The translations under genes were made by a program, and so were the position numbers. Of a DNA stretch of 64,000 nt, positions 1 to 11,330 are shown one piece after another (the stretch's first letter is position 1; every line of letters begins with the position of its first letter). The stretch lies in NCBI GenBank assembly GCA_001683735.1, contig LUGG01000015.1:620001-684000 (forward strand). Reading direction: 5' to 3'. The DNA comes from Grifola frondosa (lineage: Eukaryota > Basidiomycota > Agaricomycetes > Polyporales > Grifolaceae). A model generated the notes under the pieces. It searched no databases. It was given only the letters and a program-made list of their open reading frames with translations, and was not told where the DNA came from.

Positions 1-1170
1 ACGGCCCATGGATGTCTTATCCATATTTTGCGACCAGTTTAACGGAAAGTAATGTCGACTGTCGCAGATATCATCCGATGGAGCTACCGCATTCGACCAG
101 CTTTGAAAATAAGTACTGTCATCCACACCGGAACTTCGCGGTGCAATTTGGGATCGAAGCTCGCTCATACAGGGGTGAGTCTCATCAAACATCGAGCTCC
201 CCATATAGCCATTGATCTTGTATCCACATCTCTGCTAACGAGTTCTCTCCAGAGCAATATCATGAGATACCCGATGCCACGCTCACGATTGCACTACTAA
301 CACACCAGCGCGAGAACGTCCGCATGGAGTGCCTGCAAACTATCGCATTCCTCGTCAGAGATGGTGCGTACAGTCTTTGCATATATCGACGTCTGAAATG
401 ACTTGGCAGTAGAACATACGCGGCGCAAAAGGAATGGGTATGGGTTTGGGAGGTGTGCTGCCAGATGGTCCCTTGGCGCATTCGTGTAGCAAGTCTGGAC
501 GTCATCCGAGTCTTGATACAGTCGAGTTCTGCTGATGGTAAGCTGCCAGCCGAACTACTGAGGAATCTTGCATAATATCTACTTTACAGAAGGCATATAT
601 GATGAGGTTGTGCATAGCACTATTTGGACATCACTACCCACCGTATTGAACCACGATCATGAAGACGTTCACGAGGCTGGCCTATGCCTGATTGAAGGAT
701 CTCTCGCCCATGGTACCGTTGAATAACCTACTTACAAAAGATGTATTAGACTAATTCTGGATCTCTGAACAGACATATTTCGTCGTGCGATGGTGAACGA
801 TCAAAGCGGTGACACTCCTCTCGGCCGGTCCAATTTGCTCAAATTGCTGAACGACGACTGGCTGAGAGTTCGTTGGCAGTGCAGAAGGACTCTAGCGGAA
901 TTGGTTGAATACAGCGAGTCGCGATTGGTACTGGTGTGTCAGGAGTCACATAAATTAGCCAATAGAGGATACTCAACACGAGTTACGGAAATGGAGCTGA
1001 ATGAACTTGGATTGTAAAGGTATGAAGCACTCCATGATGCTCACACTACGGGCTTGCCCAAATTTCTCGGCACGGAAAATGCACAAGACATCATGTATTC
1101 TTACATAATTAAGTCAGCCCGATGCCCTGCGACTCAAGACCATAAGGATACGGAGCAAATAAACTGTGTC
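1..1170 (+). pseudogene. HEAT-repeat 3' fragment of a DUF2235-HEAT gene (duplicate, cut by window edge)
   Basis: This stretch is a diverged inverted copy of the C-terminal HEAT part of the larger gene at 23.15-26.6 kb. The same landmarks appear in order: the segment around the ILSAFCHPF-like helix, then a helix pair ending SWRVRVASLDV-like, then TIWTSLPTVLNHDHEDV, then a short intron at about 725-773 followed by DIFRRAMVND. The last piece (790-1017) reads DWLRVRWQCRRTLAELVEYSESR and stops at 1017. HEAT repeats are helical scaffolds, so no enzymatic role is implied. Stops and frame changes break the upstream part (about 300-540), so I call it a pseudogene. The 5' part lies outside the window or was never copied. 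Confidence 0.6.
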
Positions 1171-1359
1171 GAATTAACAGCCAACGTTTAGACGAGATAC
1201 AAGTAACATATTCGACACAGGTGGCGAAAGAAAGACTCATGAAACTCATGCTGGTGATAGCAACTGCTTATAGCAACCTGTATTATAGATGCCAACCTCC
1301 AGGTAAGCGACAGCCCGCACACTCTTGGACGAGATGAAATCACACACCAGCAAATGCTT

Positions 1360-1848
1360 TCAACTCCAGTCACCATCTATCAGTGCAGGGAGTCCGTGCT
1401 GGTGACCTCTGCCTTCGTAAACGTGCCAAGGCCTGGGCGAGCGGTTCGTATACAGTTCTAGCCTCACCGTCGTAGGCGTGGCATACATCCTAAATTTGCC
1501 ACCGAGGAACGAATGAGGGATTTGTCCACCAAAGAATGTACCGACAGCATCTCTGGTCGAGGCGGCATATCCGGTAATGCCGCCAACATTGAAAAATAAC
1601 CTATTGAAACGCGCCGATACAACCAAAGTGCCAGGGGCAGATGATCGAAGTGTCATAGCTCCGGTCGCCTCAAAAACTGCCGACAAGAACTCTGGCTCAT
1701 CGCCGTGAGACTTGGCGAGCTCGTTCAAAGCGCTCGAAACGTCTTGGCAATCTATAGGAAAAAATATGTTCAGATTCTGTGTTTAGTCATAAAATGACAG
1801 TACTCTACCGGTCATGATGGTCTGAGGAAACGGAACATTTGTCGTCAT
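1360..1848 (-). CDS. Small two-exon protein, family copy 1 (143 aa)
   Basis: Exons 1848-1809 and 1751-1360 are separated by a 57-bp GT-AG intron in phase 1. The start is the ATG at 1848, in frame with the internal MT codons just before the intron. The product is acidic to neutral, has no obvious signal peptide or membrane segment, and its second half looks beta-rich (LFFNVGG, GGKFRMY, VRLELY, then a conserved Gly-Asp-Trp-Ser end). I do not recognise the family and assign no function. Three more copies lie in the window (18,711-19,217 minus; 22,276-22,782 plus; 8,868-9,371 plus, broken). This copy is intact in exon structure. It sits beside a HEAT fragment in the same tail-to-tail arrangement as the copy at 22.3 kb. 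Confidence 0.6.
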
Positions 1849-2045
1849 GATAGGTAGACGTACGAAGGGTACGAAGGGAACAGGCGGATTATGTCGTAGG
1901 CGATGCTGATGTTATCTGAAACAAAAAGGTCGTGGCTGTCTCAGCAAAAAAACGTTGGACTCGGAGGTGAACCAGTGGGATGCTGGCTACTGACCGGTAG
2001 TGAATGTGGGTGGTTCGTTGATAAATGACCTGTGGAGAAGGCACG

Positions 2046-2053
2046 TTTATATA
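2046..2053 (-). promoter_or_regulatory. TATA-like box of small-gene copy 1
   Basis: TATATAAA on the minus strand, about 200 bp before the start codon at 1848. The context ATAGCTATATAAACGTGCC is conserved upstream of all four family copies, which supports a core promoter. Confidence 0.5.
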
Positions 2054-2585
2054 GCTATTTTGCCGTCGTACCAAGGTTTGGAATGGCCCAAATTCGTCGG
2101 AGCCAACATTGTGTTTTCAGCATGCTTTGTGAACTCAAATCATGCGAAGTTCGAACTCTACACCACACCTTCATGGATATAACAGGTGATCATCGTTGAA
2201 TCCTCTGCCCCGACTCAAGGCTGCCAGCAAATACCTGTAGTTGGTACCGCACATCCGACAACGAGGCTTAATGTTAAAGTCCGACGGCGGGTTCCTCACT
2301 GTGCCTCGACTCCATTCGCGCTGACAGGATTATTCTCTCCTAACATGGAGGGATTTGACAGGAATGGAACCACGGGTCTTGATGAAGAGGGAGCCATCGC
2401 GCTCGAACAACGTTGTCAATGGATGCAACGAAGACAGTAGTGCTTAGTATCAGATACGACGCACGTTGCAGTTGCGTTGCAGAGTCCATCTTCCAATCGT
2501 TAGAGACCACGATATCCACGAGTGGGCCTCACGATTAGAGCATGTGAAATTGGCACATGTCTGTCAAAGAAATGTCTACTTGCAG

Positions 2586-3638
2586 TAGGCTCGCTAGCCA
2601 GCCTCTATATGCGGAAGACAGTCGTTCCTCTGTATAGAGGCTGGATTGTCGTGTGAGAGGCCACTGAGAGGTCCCCCGTGGGAACGCGGAGATTGAACGT
2701 GCCGACGGCACGATCGCGCACGGAGTATTGAAGTACTACGATCCTGTCGTGCGCACACTGCATCTCACTCATATTCTGCTACTTTGCTTAAAATGAGCCA
2801 CCATGAGATTATCTACATCACTGAGGGACTTCTCAGGCTCTCGGAAGTGTCAATACCCGTTACAGACGTACTGCAGGAAGACCGGATGATTGTCGATGCA
2901 GCTGTTTAGCGAAGATGCGACCGACGATTAAACTTAACCAGAACTTGAAGACGAATTCAGGGTAGTCAGAAGGGGGGTGAGCAATCCATGGTAGGTCTAA
3001 AGCTCATCATGCAGATTTTAGTCCAAGTTGACTTGAAGTCCATTTACAGCGCGAGGCCGACGGTGTAAATGAACCCACTAATTTGTCGAATCAGCTGAAG
3101 CACACGATGTTTTCGGACCATGCGCTACACCTCGGTTGAACCCCGTTGTTCATCAAATCCGTTCTTATGGCATGAATGCTACCTTGCCCGTGAAGCTATG
3201 GTGTCATGGACAACTTTCTTCCTCACCTCACGGATACATTTCAATCTTGTACCTAATTTTCATCCCTTCTGAATCACCGTATACTTTTACCTCTGGTTTC
3301 TTCCAGCTTTGCCGTTGGGATATCTTTTGCACGCAGTTCCTGCCATTTTGACGATTACTTATATACCCAACAAGAAAGAGGTTCTTGATCCAGTTGGAAC
3401 AGTTGGACGGTCGGAAGATGACATTTTTCACGCCATACAGTCGAGAGAGTCCCGAGAGCATTCAGACAATGAAATTCAGTTACAAGGTGTGTAAATAGGA
3501 AGAAGTACAGCTACCGAGTCCCGACGCGTCTTGCCTCCTTCGCGTCGCGATCAGGTGATCGAATTGCCGCCGGCATATTGAAACTCAGCGTTCCCACGGG
3601 GGACCTCTCAGTGGCCCCTCACACGACGTTCGAGCCTA
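2586..3638. mobile_element. Non-autonomous TIR DNA transposon, MULE-like, 9-bp TSD
   Basis: The element is flanked by the perfect 9-bp direct repeat TACTTGCAG at 2577-2585 and 3639-3647. It starts TAGGCTCG and ends CGAGCCTA. Inside lie long inverted termini: GTCGTGTGAGAGGCCACTGA followed by GAGGTCCCCCGTGGGAACGC at 2648-2687 matches the reverse complement of 3588-3627 with one mismatch, and weaker similarity continues about 35 bp further. A 9-bp TSD with long TIRs fits Mutator-like elements. The interior has no convincing transposase frame (only short ORFs), so it would need a transposase in trans. The class is inferred from the TSD length and TIR form alone. Confidence 0.75.
2594..2647. repeat. 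54-bp hairpin nested in the left TIR
   Basis: The right terminus reads TAGGCTCG-AAC-GTCGTGTGAG on its own strand. The left terminus has about 54 bp between TAGGCTCG and GTCGTGTGAG. This extra piece is a perfect 12-bp stem (CCAGCCTCTATA ... TATAGAGGCTGG) with a loop of about 24 nt. It looks like a tiny foldback insertion in one TIR. Confidence 0.6.
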
Positions 3639-3647
3639 TACTTGCAG

Positions 3648-4090
3648 GTGCACCGATATTTCCCCCAGTGTGCCAATTAGCGCCGAGAATCGTTTTCTAC
3701 TTACTGGGAGCGCTCACTCGTACACGACGTTCTGCGCAACAACATACTTCGACGTAGCTTTGGATGAGGGATTGTGAACACAATCTCCTGGTCATCTGGC
3801 TCTAGGCCGTTGTAACTTGTCTATGGCTCTGTTCTTTCCTTCGGTGAAGCTTCTACCTTACAACGTTCTGTCCTACGAGACCTGGGCCGGGGTCATTGGT
3901 GGGGGGCTCTGTGGGTAGAGCTGGTTAAGTGGCACGAGCGCAGCCTCAGGCGGGGAGGCAGGAGTACTGAGCTCAAGACTGCGCTAGTCTGCTTGAATTT
4001 GAGGGTTGTGAGAGAAAATGAATATTTAATTTAATTTAAATAATCGGAAATTTCGCGGCTTGCCACTCCGATCGGTGCACCGTCCGACCA
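3648..4090. other. Intergenic, no gene seen; dispersed repeat 3,717-3,860
   Basis: No supported coding frame. About 140 bp (CTCGTACACGACGTTCT ... GATTGTGAACACAATCTCCTG ... TCTGTTCTTTCCTT) recurs with small deletions at 10,305-10,395. An AT-rich stretch at 4,000-4,055 (GAGGGTTGTG then AATGAATATTTAATTTAATT) recurs in both palindrome arms near 20,300 and 21,170. Confidence 0.5.
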
Positions 4091-5460
4091 TTAATACGTC
4101 TGCGCGCTCTTAACTAAATCGAAAGCTATTGCTACCAGCTACGACGCAATCATCGACATGTTCAGAAGTATTCCGACTGCCACACGCTCATCGAGGCGAC
4201 TGTGCGTGGTGGTAATGACTTCCGACGCTCACGGCAGGGGTCCACGGACTCACTCGTTTCTGATGGCTCTGAAGACCTCTATGGCAAGCAATAGATGGTA
4301 CAGACATCGTTCTGAGACGGGAAATGACAATGACCTAGAGACTTTTCGGTGGATGTGTGATAGGACGAACGAGAGGATGAACGACCCCGAGTTGGCGGAT
4401 CTGGCGGGTGAAACAGAGAATTGACCGAGGCGAGTCGCGTATATTTGATACAGCCAACTTTGTTATCATTTCCTATTAGTGCAGTAGCGGCCGCCAAAGA
4501 AGCAGCACTTGATCTTTTCCGCGCTTCACCAGCGTTTCTAGTGGAATGTATATTAGGTATCGTGTATCACGGGTTGTACTGATATTTTAGTTGTACAGAT
4601 ATGAGACGGATGCTGTCCTCACTCATTATCCAGCTTAGACTTGCTATTTGTGGGGCGTCGATCGTCTCCTTCGTGTTCCGTTCCTCCGACGAGAAGCTCC
4701 CTCGAATTTCAAATGATTTAACTTAGGAGAGCGCCCGAACTTTGCGATGCTCAAGATGTGTCTGTCTCAAGCCGCCTGACATAGACATCTCTTCGACGAA
4801 GTGTACGAATCACACGTGTTCTAACCTTGAGGTGCACCTCGTGGATAATGGAGGCTGTGGTGATTGGACAGATGGATTCTGCGATGTGCAAGGTTTGAGA
4901 TAGAATTGCTATGGCGGCCTCTGTTTAGCTAATTTCCGTGTTATTCACACAGGCAGAAGGTTTTACGAGTGCTGGAGCATGTTGGCTCCTTCAATTTCGA
5001 GAGATGGATGCACGTTGTCACGCCTACACTGCATAATCTCTTACTCTCGTTGTGACATGCCTGCACTCCTTAGTTCTCGCACTGAAAGAGCTTGCAGGCA
5101 ATGAGCTTCGGTTGGACAAATATGCACGGCGCTTAAAGCATACCGCATGACCTTCACCTTTATGTCAATATTGGCTAACTGAAGTCTTTGGAAGCTATTG
5201 TTGTATCATTGGTTTCATCTTAGAAGTGATAATCGAGAATACTGAACTCTCTTTTTCAGGGCTACTTCATACACGGATAGCTGAAGATCAGCCCGTATTG
5301 GTGGTGTCAGCGTCGCACGCTGTCGTACTCTCTTCATCAAGACCCAAGGTTCCATATCCTGCCAATCCCTCGGCGTTCTGAGAGAATGATTCTGTTCTAG
5401 GGCGATGGGACCCAAGGCACAACGAGGGAACCACCTCGGACCTTAAGCTAAACCTTCTTG
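4090..5460 (+). pseudogene. Decayed member of an unrecognised gene family (copy A)
   Basis: Plus-strand frames here match, in the same order, pieces at 7.22-8.52 kb and in the palindrome spacer and arms. The pieces are a CDAIISKF/YDAIIDMF-like segment (about 4106-4165), a segment ending LADLAGE followed by a likely intron ending near 4476, AKEAALDLF-like helix text, then the PPDIDIS...DWTDGFC-like block near 4770-4890. Stops and frame changes are frequent. I do not recognise the protein. The 3' part (5,290-5,460) resembles the tail seen at 8.35-8.5 kb. Confidence 0.4.
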
Positions 5461-5646
5461 GATGTATTATGAATGTCTTGTAATGTAACTGGACGAATTT
5501 GGATGTCTGGGGCACTGTGGCTTGCACCGCCTCGTCGTCCTTCCCCATGCTCTCCATCCCCTCTCCCATCTTGCGGTAATAGCAGCAATGTCTCACCGCC
5601 TGCTCTATCTCACTTCAGCCCCCCGATGCTACGCTCATCCACTTCC

Positions 5647-7118
5647 TCATTGTCTCGCTTTCCTAACTGCCCTTGCTCCGGTGCCATCCCCGACCCCTCG
5701 GCCGCTTCTTCCACACATTACGTCAGCACGCATCCCAGCTCCCATCCTCTGCAGCGCCATTCGTCTGTCGCTCTCTCCCAGATTCCGCGCCCGTGCGATA
5801 CGTGCACAGCCCGCATCTGTGACAGTGGCCACTGTGCTACCTTCGCTCTCGCGCCGCCAGCATCCGCGGCACCCACGTGCTTCATTCCTCCTCACTCCCT
5901 CGTCCACGGAGGAATGAAGTACAGAGCGACCCGAACATTGAGCTGCGTCGTGCTCCTCAATCAGGGCCTCACGCACACTGGTATCTTCCTCGACGATTCT
6001 GAACCATCGCTGACCGTCCACGTCCATGATCTGCATCCCCAGCGCGCTGCGCGCGATCTCCCACTTGGATGCCACCTGCGCCGGGAACTCCTCGAACGCA
6101 TGTAGTGAGTGATCCCCTCGTTCCTCCACGAGGTCGCTCAGCTCATGGTATCACTACAGCTGATTAAGCACCTCGAACGGCGTCTCCCGTGCGAGCGCCG
6201 TCATGCGCATATCTATCGTGCAGCTGACACTACTGTCAGCTCACGCTCATGCGTACGCCTAGCTCTTTCGAACCTGCGGTTGTGGTGCAAAGAAGCCATC
6301 AGCCAAACTGCCGGCCCGTCCTTTGCTACCGGTATACCTGTGAAGCTATTCAAGGGCTCAGGCACTGGATAGATGGACAGACCAGTAGGAGCGTGAGGTG
6401 GCACCGGCAAGATCGTCAAACCTGTGCTCGTGCGCCTGCAGACTACACCAACGGGCCTGCACAATCGGCCTTAGGATCTGGTGTGCTTCTTGATGCACTT
6501 TCGCGTGCAGAGCACCCGCTGAGAAACGAGGTGCGGTGAAAATGCCACGTAGGCTATCACCACCGTACTCGTCAAGGTCTTTGTTGTCACCAATGCCTCT
6601 CAAGGTCTGGATTACGTGCACGCAGCGGAGTCTGGTTTCGGATAGCTGTACAGCTATCTCAAGACCACGAACGGCTTCATATGGGAGTCGCAAGCAGTCA
6701 ACGGGTACATATTGCAGGCGTTCTGCGACTGCAGCCCATACTTCTCGCGACAGAAACCGCAGCAACTCTCAGTCGTACTGGAAGTCATGAGGAAAATTCG
6801 CCATCCTTCCTCATCTCTGTGATGGAGTCTGCTGGCACAGCTTTGGACAAGATCACTCGCGATCCTCAAAAGGAACGGGTGGATGACAGTATCGCGAAGC
6901 CTCGACGGGACGACTTTCAAATGAGATAAGCGATTGTTGAATATCTGCGCATATTGGTGAATGTGCACCTTTGCGACAGTGTGACACTGCTCGAAGCTAT
7001 GTTTCATGACACCATGATTCCGTGTGCTCGCCTTCTCACGTCTACCAGGATATCGGGTGGCCACATGTAACTTAGTAAAGGAGATGATCACAAGACGACA
7101 TGCCAATCGGAGCAGCAT
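5647..7118 (-). pseudogene. Unrecognised minus-strand coding remnant
   Basis: Long minus-strand frames follow one another: 7118-6654, 6765-6358 (about 135 codons, charged, helical), 6464-6213 and 6129-5647 (160 codons, with RWFRIVEEDTSVREALIEEH). The 6213-6350 part is echoed in both palindrome arms (about 20,040-20,200 and 21,290-21,450), which suggests true descent from a gene rather than chance. Frame changes separate the pieces. No known domain was recognised, and the 5,500-6,100 stretch is C-rich on the plus strand, which by itself can leave minus frames open. Treat as low-confidence coding. Confidence 0.35.
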
Positions 7119-7219
7119 CTCCGGATTTGTAACATCAATTATCTCCGTTTATTGCATCTCTTGCCTTCAGGAGGGAGGGGGAACCTCGATATTGAAATAC
7201 GATAACATCATCTTTGGTC

Positions 7220-8520
7220 ATCTCTCATTGAATGATGCGCGAGCACACCTTCCACAATTACGTTCATGCCCAGATGGGAGTTTGCCGATGATCTACTATC
7301 GCATGCCTCATCATCTACGTTGATACTCCGGTCACTCCGCCAGCTGCACACTGATGCGGGTCGACGGGTACGTCTGTGGGATCCTCGCTGAATTGGAATC
7401 CATTTCCACCGGTCATGAGGCGATGATCGGGAAGTTTAGAAGTCATTTGGGATGCTACGCGATTATTGACACAACTTCGCTAGGCGGCATTGGTGTGCTA
7501 ACTCTCACGGCACGCTGGGTCTGGTCTGCAGAATCGCCCATCCGCGACCAATCTGAAGACCTTTGTGACAGGCACAAGACAATGTACCTCCGCCGAAAGA
7601 CTTTGTGGTGGATGTATGAGAGTATATGATGAACTACCGGGACTTGGTCATGCTGGCGGATGAAATAAAGATTGACTGAGGTGAGTTGTGCATGTCTGAT
7701 GCAGCAATTATATTTTACCATCTTTTAAGTTAGCGGGGGTACTTGGCAGCCTCCGAAGAAGCACATTTCCGGCGTTTCACCAGTATTTCCAGCGGAATGC
7801 GTAATCGTGCACCGGTGCATTGGAAGTCCTATTCTCGTCTCAGAAAATCAGATATCCCTCTATCTGCTTATTGAACTCGGACTGCTATGCTATTGGTGTG
7901 GGCCTCCATCAGCATCTTCGTGTTCCATTCATACCTCGAATTTCAAGCGCTATATTCAGGCAAACGCCAGAACTTTGCGATGCTCAAGACGCCTCTGTTT
8001 CAAGCCGCCTGTCAAAGACATCTCTTCGATTGAAATGCGCAAATTGCACATGCCCTAATCTTGAGGCGCACTCGTGGATATCGTGGCCTCTGATGATTGG
8101 ATGGATGGACTCTGCAACGTTCGTCGTGTCAGACACTCCCGCTAATCTTGGTCGTAGAAGCTCTTGTGATGAAACCACATTGGCACCGAAAGGTGCGAGA
8201 GTATTCTATCAGCTTCAATGTTTTGAGATGAATGTGGGATGTCGGACTTGTCAGGAACTCGACATCGAGAATACTGTGAAATCCTTTCATTGGAGGCTAC
8301 ACCATCCAAGGTTAGCTGTAAATAAGTCTGTCTGCATTGCATTGGCTGACATTGTCCGATATGGTACCCTCTTCATCGAGACCCGCAGTTCTATGCCCTG
8401 TCAAATCACTCCGTGTTCTGACAGAATAATCCTGTCAGTGCGCATGGAATCGAGACACAGCGACGAACTCACCCTCGAACTTTAACACTGAGCCTCCTTG
8501 TCGGATGTATTGTCAGGGTC
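7220..8520 (+). pseudogene. Decayed member of the unrecognised gene family (copy B)
   Basis: Plus-strand frames carry DARAHLPQLR, GYVCGILAELESIS (7354-7430), a VFPAECV-like exon end near 7800, NFKRYIQANARTLRCS near 7940, and the block VKDISSIEMRKLHMP near 8010-8055. The tail, 8060-8510, matches 19,515-19,810 (minus) and 21,690-21,975 (plus). The order is the same as in copy A and the palindrome pieces. Several stops and shifts make it non-functional as written. It lies directly upstream of small-gene copy 4, as the palindrome fragment does for copies 2 and 3, so the two genes were duplicated together. Confidence 0.45.
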
Positions 8521-8666
8521 TCCAGCGTCTTGGACGATCACCTGTTCCGTCCACGGAGTTGTGGCATAGAGTTCGTATGATTTGAGTTCACATAGCATGC
8601 TGAAAACACAATATTGGCTCCGACGAATTTGGGCCATTCCAAACCTTGGTGTGACGGCAAAATAGC

Positions 8667-8674
8667 TATATAAA
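8667..8674 (+). promoter_or_regulatory. TATA-like box of small-gene copy 4
   Basis: TATATAAA in the conserved context ATAGCTATATAAACGTGCC, about 195 bp before the ATG at 8868. Confidence 0.5.
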
Positions 8675-8867
8675 CGTGCCTCCTCCACAGGTCATTTATC
8701 AGCGAACCACCCACATTCGCTACCGGTCAGTAGCCAGCATTCGAGTCCGCCTCCTAGTCGGATGTTCTTTTGCTGAGACGGCTACGACCTTTTTGTTTAG
8801 ATAATCTCAGCGTCGCCTACAACATATTTCATCTGTTACCTTCGTACCCTTCGTGCGTTCATCTTTC

Positions 8868-9371
8868 ATGACCTATTTCTCACTCTCTGATGAATGTTTT
8901 GTTACAGAGACCATCATGACTGGTAAACTACCGGCATTTTATGACTAAATACAGATATTTGAACATGTGTCTTTCCATAGATACGCAAATCTCTGTCGTT
9001 GTGGACACCCTCGCCAAAAATCACGCCGATGATACAGAGTTCTTGGCGGTCGTTGATGAGGCGGTCACAGCTTTTAAATTGCATACGCCTCGCGTTGGCC
9101 ATTTGTTCGTGCAGGCGGATTCGGGTGGATTGCATTTCGGGTTGACAGCCTTGAAGGATTTAACAAGAACGTCGCCGTCGATGCTTCCGGGTACTTCAAG
9201 GGCAAAACAGTCCCTAACTCGACCGTTGGTGGCACCTTCAAGATGTACTGTACGCCGACCACGGTGAAGTTGGAGCTGTATCAGGGGGGCTCGTCCACGC
9301 CTTGGCACACGTACATTGGCAAAGGCAGGCAGGACGGAATCCCCGCAGAGGTGAAGGGTGACTGGAGTTGA
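8868..9371 (+). pseudogene. Small two-exon protein, family copy 4, frameshifted
   Basis: Exon 1 is 8868-8922, the intron 8923-8980 (58 bp, GT-AG) and exon 2 8981-9371. This is the same layout as the three other copies. Compared with copy 3, one base is missing near 9138-9141 (the codons matching NV of the NGLFFNVDS stretch), after which the frame continues to the family ending GDWS and the stop at 9371. This is the most diverged copy in sequence (KNHADDTEFLAVVDEAV). The shift could be real decay or an assembly error. Confidence 0.6.
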
Positions 9372-10660
9372 AAGCGTATAATTGTAAGTGATTTTATGTC
9401 ATTCTACGAGTGTGCAGGCTATCGCTTACCTGGAATCTGTGATATAGCTCCCTATAACAAGTTGTTACCACTAGTATGAGTTGGCGAGTCTTTCTTCCGT
9501 CACCTGTGTCGAATGTGTAATTGTATCTCGTTTAAGGCTGCTGAATCGACACAGTTTCTTGCACCATATTCTTACGGTCTCGACTCGCCGTAGATAAGGC
9601 CGAAATGAATTTTGGGCTCACCTGTGTGTTAAGTACCAACCTCTTGATATAGTTTCTCGCGTATTGTTGCTTTGAATCCCCGCGATTACAACAAAATGCG
9701 GCGTGAGATCCGGCATGGCGGCTCAGCCAAGCTCAGGTACTACACGCCCGCACGGTCGGATGCTGGGTTTTGGCTGTCCTTGTGAAGTTCTGTAATTTAA
9801 TGCTTGAGCGCCTGTACTTCAGTGTACGAGCGCCTGGACGCCTGCTGCCAATTAGTCCATCGTCATCCTCATCTTCTCAACTGTTTTCCAGCATATCTCC
9901 TCATGTAAACCACCTGTACTAGTTTTCAATTGAATTCCAGCATTCAGGAAGTTGGCTCAAGCGCTCACAGCTCGAATATTCCCGTCCGTGGGTCTTCGTC
10001 CACTGCATGTCTTCTACCAGTGGCAGTATCGTCTGAACACCCATCTATCACGTTGTCTGGCCCTTCGGATGCGGGCTTGTTATCCCCAGCCTCTCCGACA
10101 TTGCTCAAGTCCTTTGTTCGACTCTCGACGTCTAGACGTTTTGAACCCAGCAGGATGGTTATCATACTCCATCGACCTGCAACTTCTGATATGATAGTAT
10201 CTGCTGCATGGTCCAATCTGAGCGACAATTAGCGCTCCACAACAGTGACTCGCAGAGAGAGGTGTATTGGCATGTTCTGCTTCCGACAATTCACGCTGAC
10301 TTCAGACTCGTACACGACGTTCTAGGGATTGTGAACACAATCTCCTGATTATCTGGCTCTCGGCCGCTATCTGCGGCTCTGTTCTTTCCTTTGGCGTAAT
10401 AATCACCAATGGCCCGCCACGATTCTGGGAGAAATTTCTGAATGAATCAAACATCCTCGTCACGGCACGTTCCTTGCAGCGAATGGTCACGTATGCCCCT
10501 CTCCTGTCTGCCTATTCGGTCCACTCAACGTTACGAGCCACCCTCCTGTGGAACCATGCCCTGCCTTTTACTTTTCTTTCTTACAACGTTCTGTCCTACA
10601 ACGTCCTGTCTTATAACGCTTCTATCTTATAGGGTTCGCCTCGTCTTCCATAAAAGACGA
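9372..10660. other. Intergenic; no supported gene
   Basis: 9,372-9,690 continues the segmental duplication shared with 18,370-18,710 (inverted). 9,930-10,230 is open in several frames on both strands but matches nothing I recognise. 10,305-10,395 is the dispersed repeat also present at 3,717-3,860. 10,480-10,660 resembles 14,300-14,440 (CTCCTGTC...CCACTCAACG...CGACCCTCCTGTGG). Confidence 0.4.
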
Positions 10661-11330
10661 ACCGCGTCAGCCGAGGATTCTCTTCTTGGATGTCTTCTTC
10701 ACCAGAGATGCAGGCGAGCGCGCGCCGTGTTGACTTCCCCGAGAACAAAATCTTAAATCAACAATGCCTGCGAGTCCACGTAAGTCCAGTCCACAAGGCT
10801 TCCGAAGTGGAAGAACACAACCGGTTCTGGCGCAAGGGTCGGAAATGTTCCGTGTACGATATGCACCACCGCGTCGACGACTATGCCAAGCATTTTGTCG
10901 GCAGAACGGTCTATCAAGCGTTCCTCGCTGGCGCAGCCCCGTCGATGGAGTGATCGCGAAGGCGGTCGTTCTGCCCAGCACGTGCTACGCCGTGCTGCCC
11001 AACGCGGGCGCCGAGCTAGAGATCATGACCTCGAGCCGGCGGGCGACCCGCTTGGTGCGCTCATCCGCTCGCAGGGCTGGATCATGCTCGCAGCCGCCCG
11101 CGCGCTGATCTTCATCCACGTGGATAACCGGACATAGGGTTGATGTGCTTTATCAGGGTCGGAAGGGCGGAGGTGCCGACGTGCACGGTGTCGGTGAAGT
11201 ATGGGCAGAGGATGAATATGGGGGACGAGCTCGGGATGTTCCCCTTTGGCGGGTCGTCGCACACGCTGATCTTCGGCCCGCAGACCAAGGTTACGTACGC
11301 GGATAACGTCGTCGTTGCCCAGAATTCCGC
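10660..11330 (+). pseudogene. Phosphatidylserine-decarboxylase-like / PsiD-like decarboxylase remnant
   Basis: Pieces in successive frames match the fungal phosphatidylserine decarboxylase superfamily branch that includes tryptophan decarboxylases. They are WDVFFTRD-like (about 10,685), HNRFWRKGRKCSVYDM and HFVGRTVYQAFLAGA (10,816-10,935), RWRSPVDGVIAKAV (about 10,930-10,970), ARALIFIHVDN (about 11,100-11,130), then MCFIRVGRAEVPTC and GDELGMFPFGGSSHTLIFGP (11,143-11,280). The GGSS motif corresponds to the self-cleavage site that makes the pyruvoyl cofactor. At least three frame changes (about 10,690, 10,935 and 11,130) and a missing N-terminal half make it a pseudogene as assembled. The substrate cannot be inferred. 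Confidence 0.75.

Larger units (their letters stand above)
1..2576. repeat. Segmental duplication, inverted relative to about 21.6-24.1 kb
   Basis: The whole stretch (HEAT fragment, small gene, upstream region) matches the reverse complement of the palindrome's right arm plus the adjoining HEAT gene end. Order and relative orientation are preserved, with many substitutions, so it is an older duplication than the palindrome. The stretch from 1,849 to 2,576 upstream of the small gene has no separate gene. It contains the conserved TATA region and the diverged tail of the unrecognised family that also lies at 19.5-19.9 and 21.6-22.0 kb. Confidence 0.7.

Noticed and set aside
5473..6105. 210-codon plus-strand ORF, Ser/Pro/His-rich
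   Set aside because: Composition-driven shadow; the minus strand carries the more protein-like frame, part of which is duplicated in the palindrome.
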